A stretch of 6,362 nt of DNA from JAHFOW01 sp046350595. Lineage in GTDB: Bacteria > Planctomycetota > Brocadiia > Brocadiales > Brocadiaceae. Shown in pieces: positions 5,711-6,362 of this stretch. The notes beneath the pieces were generated by a model. That model was not told the DNA's origin and ran no database searches. It saw nothing but the letters and a program-made list of their open reading frames with translations. The first letter of the stretch is position 1; every line of letters starts with the position of its first letter. The position numbers and the translations under genes are program-made. Where the stretch lies: positions 1-6,362 of the forward strand of contig JAXMAC010000147.1 in assembly GCA_046350595.1 (NCBI GenBank), read 5' to 3'.

Positions 5711-6107
5711 CAAGAATTTGTTTGACAAATATTGGAGTGTATTTTGACTACTTTGTATTTATTTTTGTGTTTTTATATGTGTTTTGATTTTACTTGAATT
5801 CTCAGGGCTTTCAAGCTAATCTGGTTTTTATCTGTCTTTACCTGTTTTGATATGGTTTCTTGTACAGGTACGACATAAGTACGACATAAAAATGGCAGTA
5901 GCGGGGTGGGGGGAGAGCGGTTTTCGGTTTTGTTTTTTGTTAGCGTTATAATATATGACACCCACACACAAGCACTGGTTTACTGACTCCTATATGTCCA
6001 GGAAATCAGGAAACTAAAACCCTTAACACAGGTAAGAACAATTGGGATATAAAGAGAGATGGGAAAGTATAATATATGTCCTTAAACAACACACACGGAG
6101 TAAGAAT
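5711..6107. other. AT-rich gene-free stretch with an 11-bp tandem duplication
   Basis: I see no supported gene here. A minus-strand frame at 5967-5773 (64 codons) lacks a ribosome-binding site and resembles no family I know. Notable sequence features are an inverted repeat ATTTGT-TTG-ACAAAT (5716-5730), two perfect tandem copies of GTACGACATAA (5868-5889), a G-rich patch (5903-5920), and TATAATATATG occurring twice (5947-5957 and 6068-6078). The second copy overlaps a possible -10 (TATAAT, 6068-6073) for the small plus-strand frame that follows. Confidence 0.4.
5868..5889. repeat. perfect tandem duplication of an 11-bp unit
   Basis: GTACGACATAA occurs twice head to tail with no gap. A single 11-bp direct duplication can come from replication slippage, an iteron-like binding site or the scar of a mobile element. 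Nothing nearby tells these apart. Confidence 0.7.
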
Positions 6108-6152
6108 ATGTTGGCTTTGAAAGTTAATCAGGCTATGTCAATGATTTATTAA
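6108..6152 (+). CDS. candidate 14-residue peptide or truncated gene start
   Basis: A plus-strand ATG is preceded by CGGAG with a 7-nt spacer, a good Shine-Dalgarno, and about 35 nt further upstream by TATAAT (6068-6073). The frame runs only 14 codons (MLALKVNQAMSMIY) to TAA. Translation signals this good before such a short frame suggest either a leader or small peptide, or the 5' end of a gene destroyed by mutation. A second short frame, ATG 6158 to TAA 6241 (27 residues), follows but has no ribosome-binding site. I do not recognise either product. Confidence 0.25.
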   Translation: MLALKVNQAMSMIY

Positions 6153-6263
6153 TTGACATGGATAATCGAAATCGCAATCATGTGCACAAGACAAACATGT
6201 TGTTCGATAACGTTAATTCTCTCCTGCTTGAATACACCTAAAAGTATGTTTAATGGATAAAAA

Positions 6264-6326
6264 ATGCCAGAAAAAACTTACTATGAAATCCTTGAAATAG
6301 CTGAGACTGCCACTAGTAGTCTGTAA
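6264..6326 (+). pseudogene. truncated 5' end of a DnaJ-type J-domain protein
   Basis: From ATG 6264 the plus strand encodes 20 residues, MPEKTYYEILEIAETATSSL, then TAA. The YYEIL element followed by a V/I-x-E-T-A-T-x-x helix-1 entry is the characteristic opening of J domains (compare YYEILGV in DnaJ-like proteins). A real J domain would continue with helix II and the HPD motif; neither appears in the remaining 36 bases. The similarity ends at about ACTAGTAGT (6312-6320), pointing to a break by insertion or rearrangement near 6320. The upstream ribosome-binding site is weak (GGA about 8 nt before ATG). The sequence to the right, beyond the window, would show whether a mobile element begins here. 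Confidence 0.5.
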
Positions 6327-6362
6327 CATTATTTAGTACACTTATATTGTAAGAGGGTCTCC

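Noticed and set aside
5686..5712. NikR half-site-like ATAGCAC overlapping the nikR promoter, suggesting autoregulation
   Set aside because: The position of the second arm (5706-5712) reads GTCAACA and does not match GTGCTAC, so only half a site is present.
5716..5730. TTGACA at 5722-5727 as a plus-strand promoter divergent from nikR
   Set aside because: No acceptable -10 element occurs 16-18 nt downstream.
5903..5920. G-rich patch as a possible G-quadruplex
   Set aside because: It has only two long G-runs separated by one T, followed by short G runs; four clear GGG tracts with loops are not present.
5773..5967. 64-codon minus-strand open frame upstream of nikR
   Set aside because: It has no ribosome-binding site, low-complexity N-terminal residues and no recognisable family, and it spans the tandem duplication and a G-rich patch. 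It is probably a chance frame.

Overview
The window suggests a Gram-negative (outer-membrane) bacterium with a moderate-to-low GC genome. All recognisable full-length genes lie on the minus strand. The gene set (TonB-dependent outer-membrane receptor, ExbB, ExbD, TonB, NikR) establishes a cell envelope with an outer membrane but does not fix the lineage. Anammox-type planctomycetes, Deltaproteobacteria-like or Nitrospirota-like lineages are possible; this is an impression only.

Layout in minus-strand transcription order (right to left): nikR (5565-5149) has its own promoter (about 5710-5683), a leader containing an imperfect palindromic repeat, and an intrinsic terminator (5137-5094). A gene-free control region follows. 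It holds two near-identical 27-bp inverted repeats of the form GTARCAC-N13-GTGCTAC (5061-5087 and 4914-4940) that I read as likely NikR operators, a sigma70-like promoter (4810-4782), a cobalamin riboswitch aptamer (4736-4517) and a strong intrinsic terminator (4387-4350) acting as its expression platform. Downstream is a compact operon: TonB-dependent receptor (4265-1980), exbB (1960-1352), exbD (1355-933) and tonB (936-103). The last three genes overlap by 4 bp (ATGA).

How it works together: the receptor is the outer-membrane gate, and ExbB/ExbD/TonB form a dedicated energy-transducing complex encoded in the same operon. The riboswitch ties expression to cobalamin status. The adjacent nickel-responsive repressor gene and the NikR-like boxes suggest that nickel also controls it. 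The substrate is therefore probably a corrinoid, cobalt or nickel complex. The unusual point is that both metal/cofactor signals appear to converge on one TonB transport operon.

The right end (5711-6362) is AT-rich and gene-poor. It contains an 11-bp tandem duplication, a 14-codon ORF with a good ribosome-binding site, and a 20-codon plus-strand fragment resembling the start of a DnaJ-type J domain that breaks off at a stop codon. It looks like a degraded or rearranged junction.
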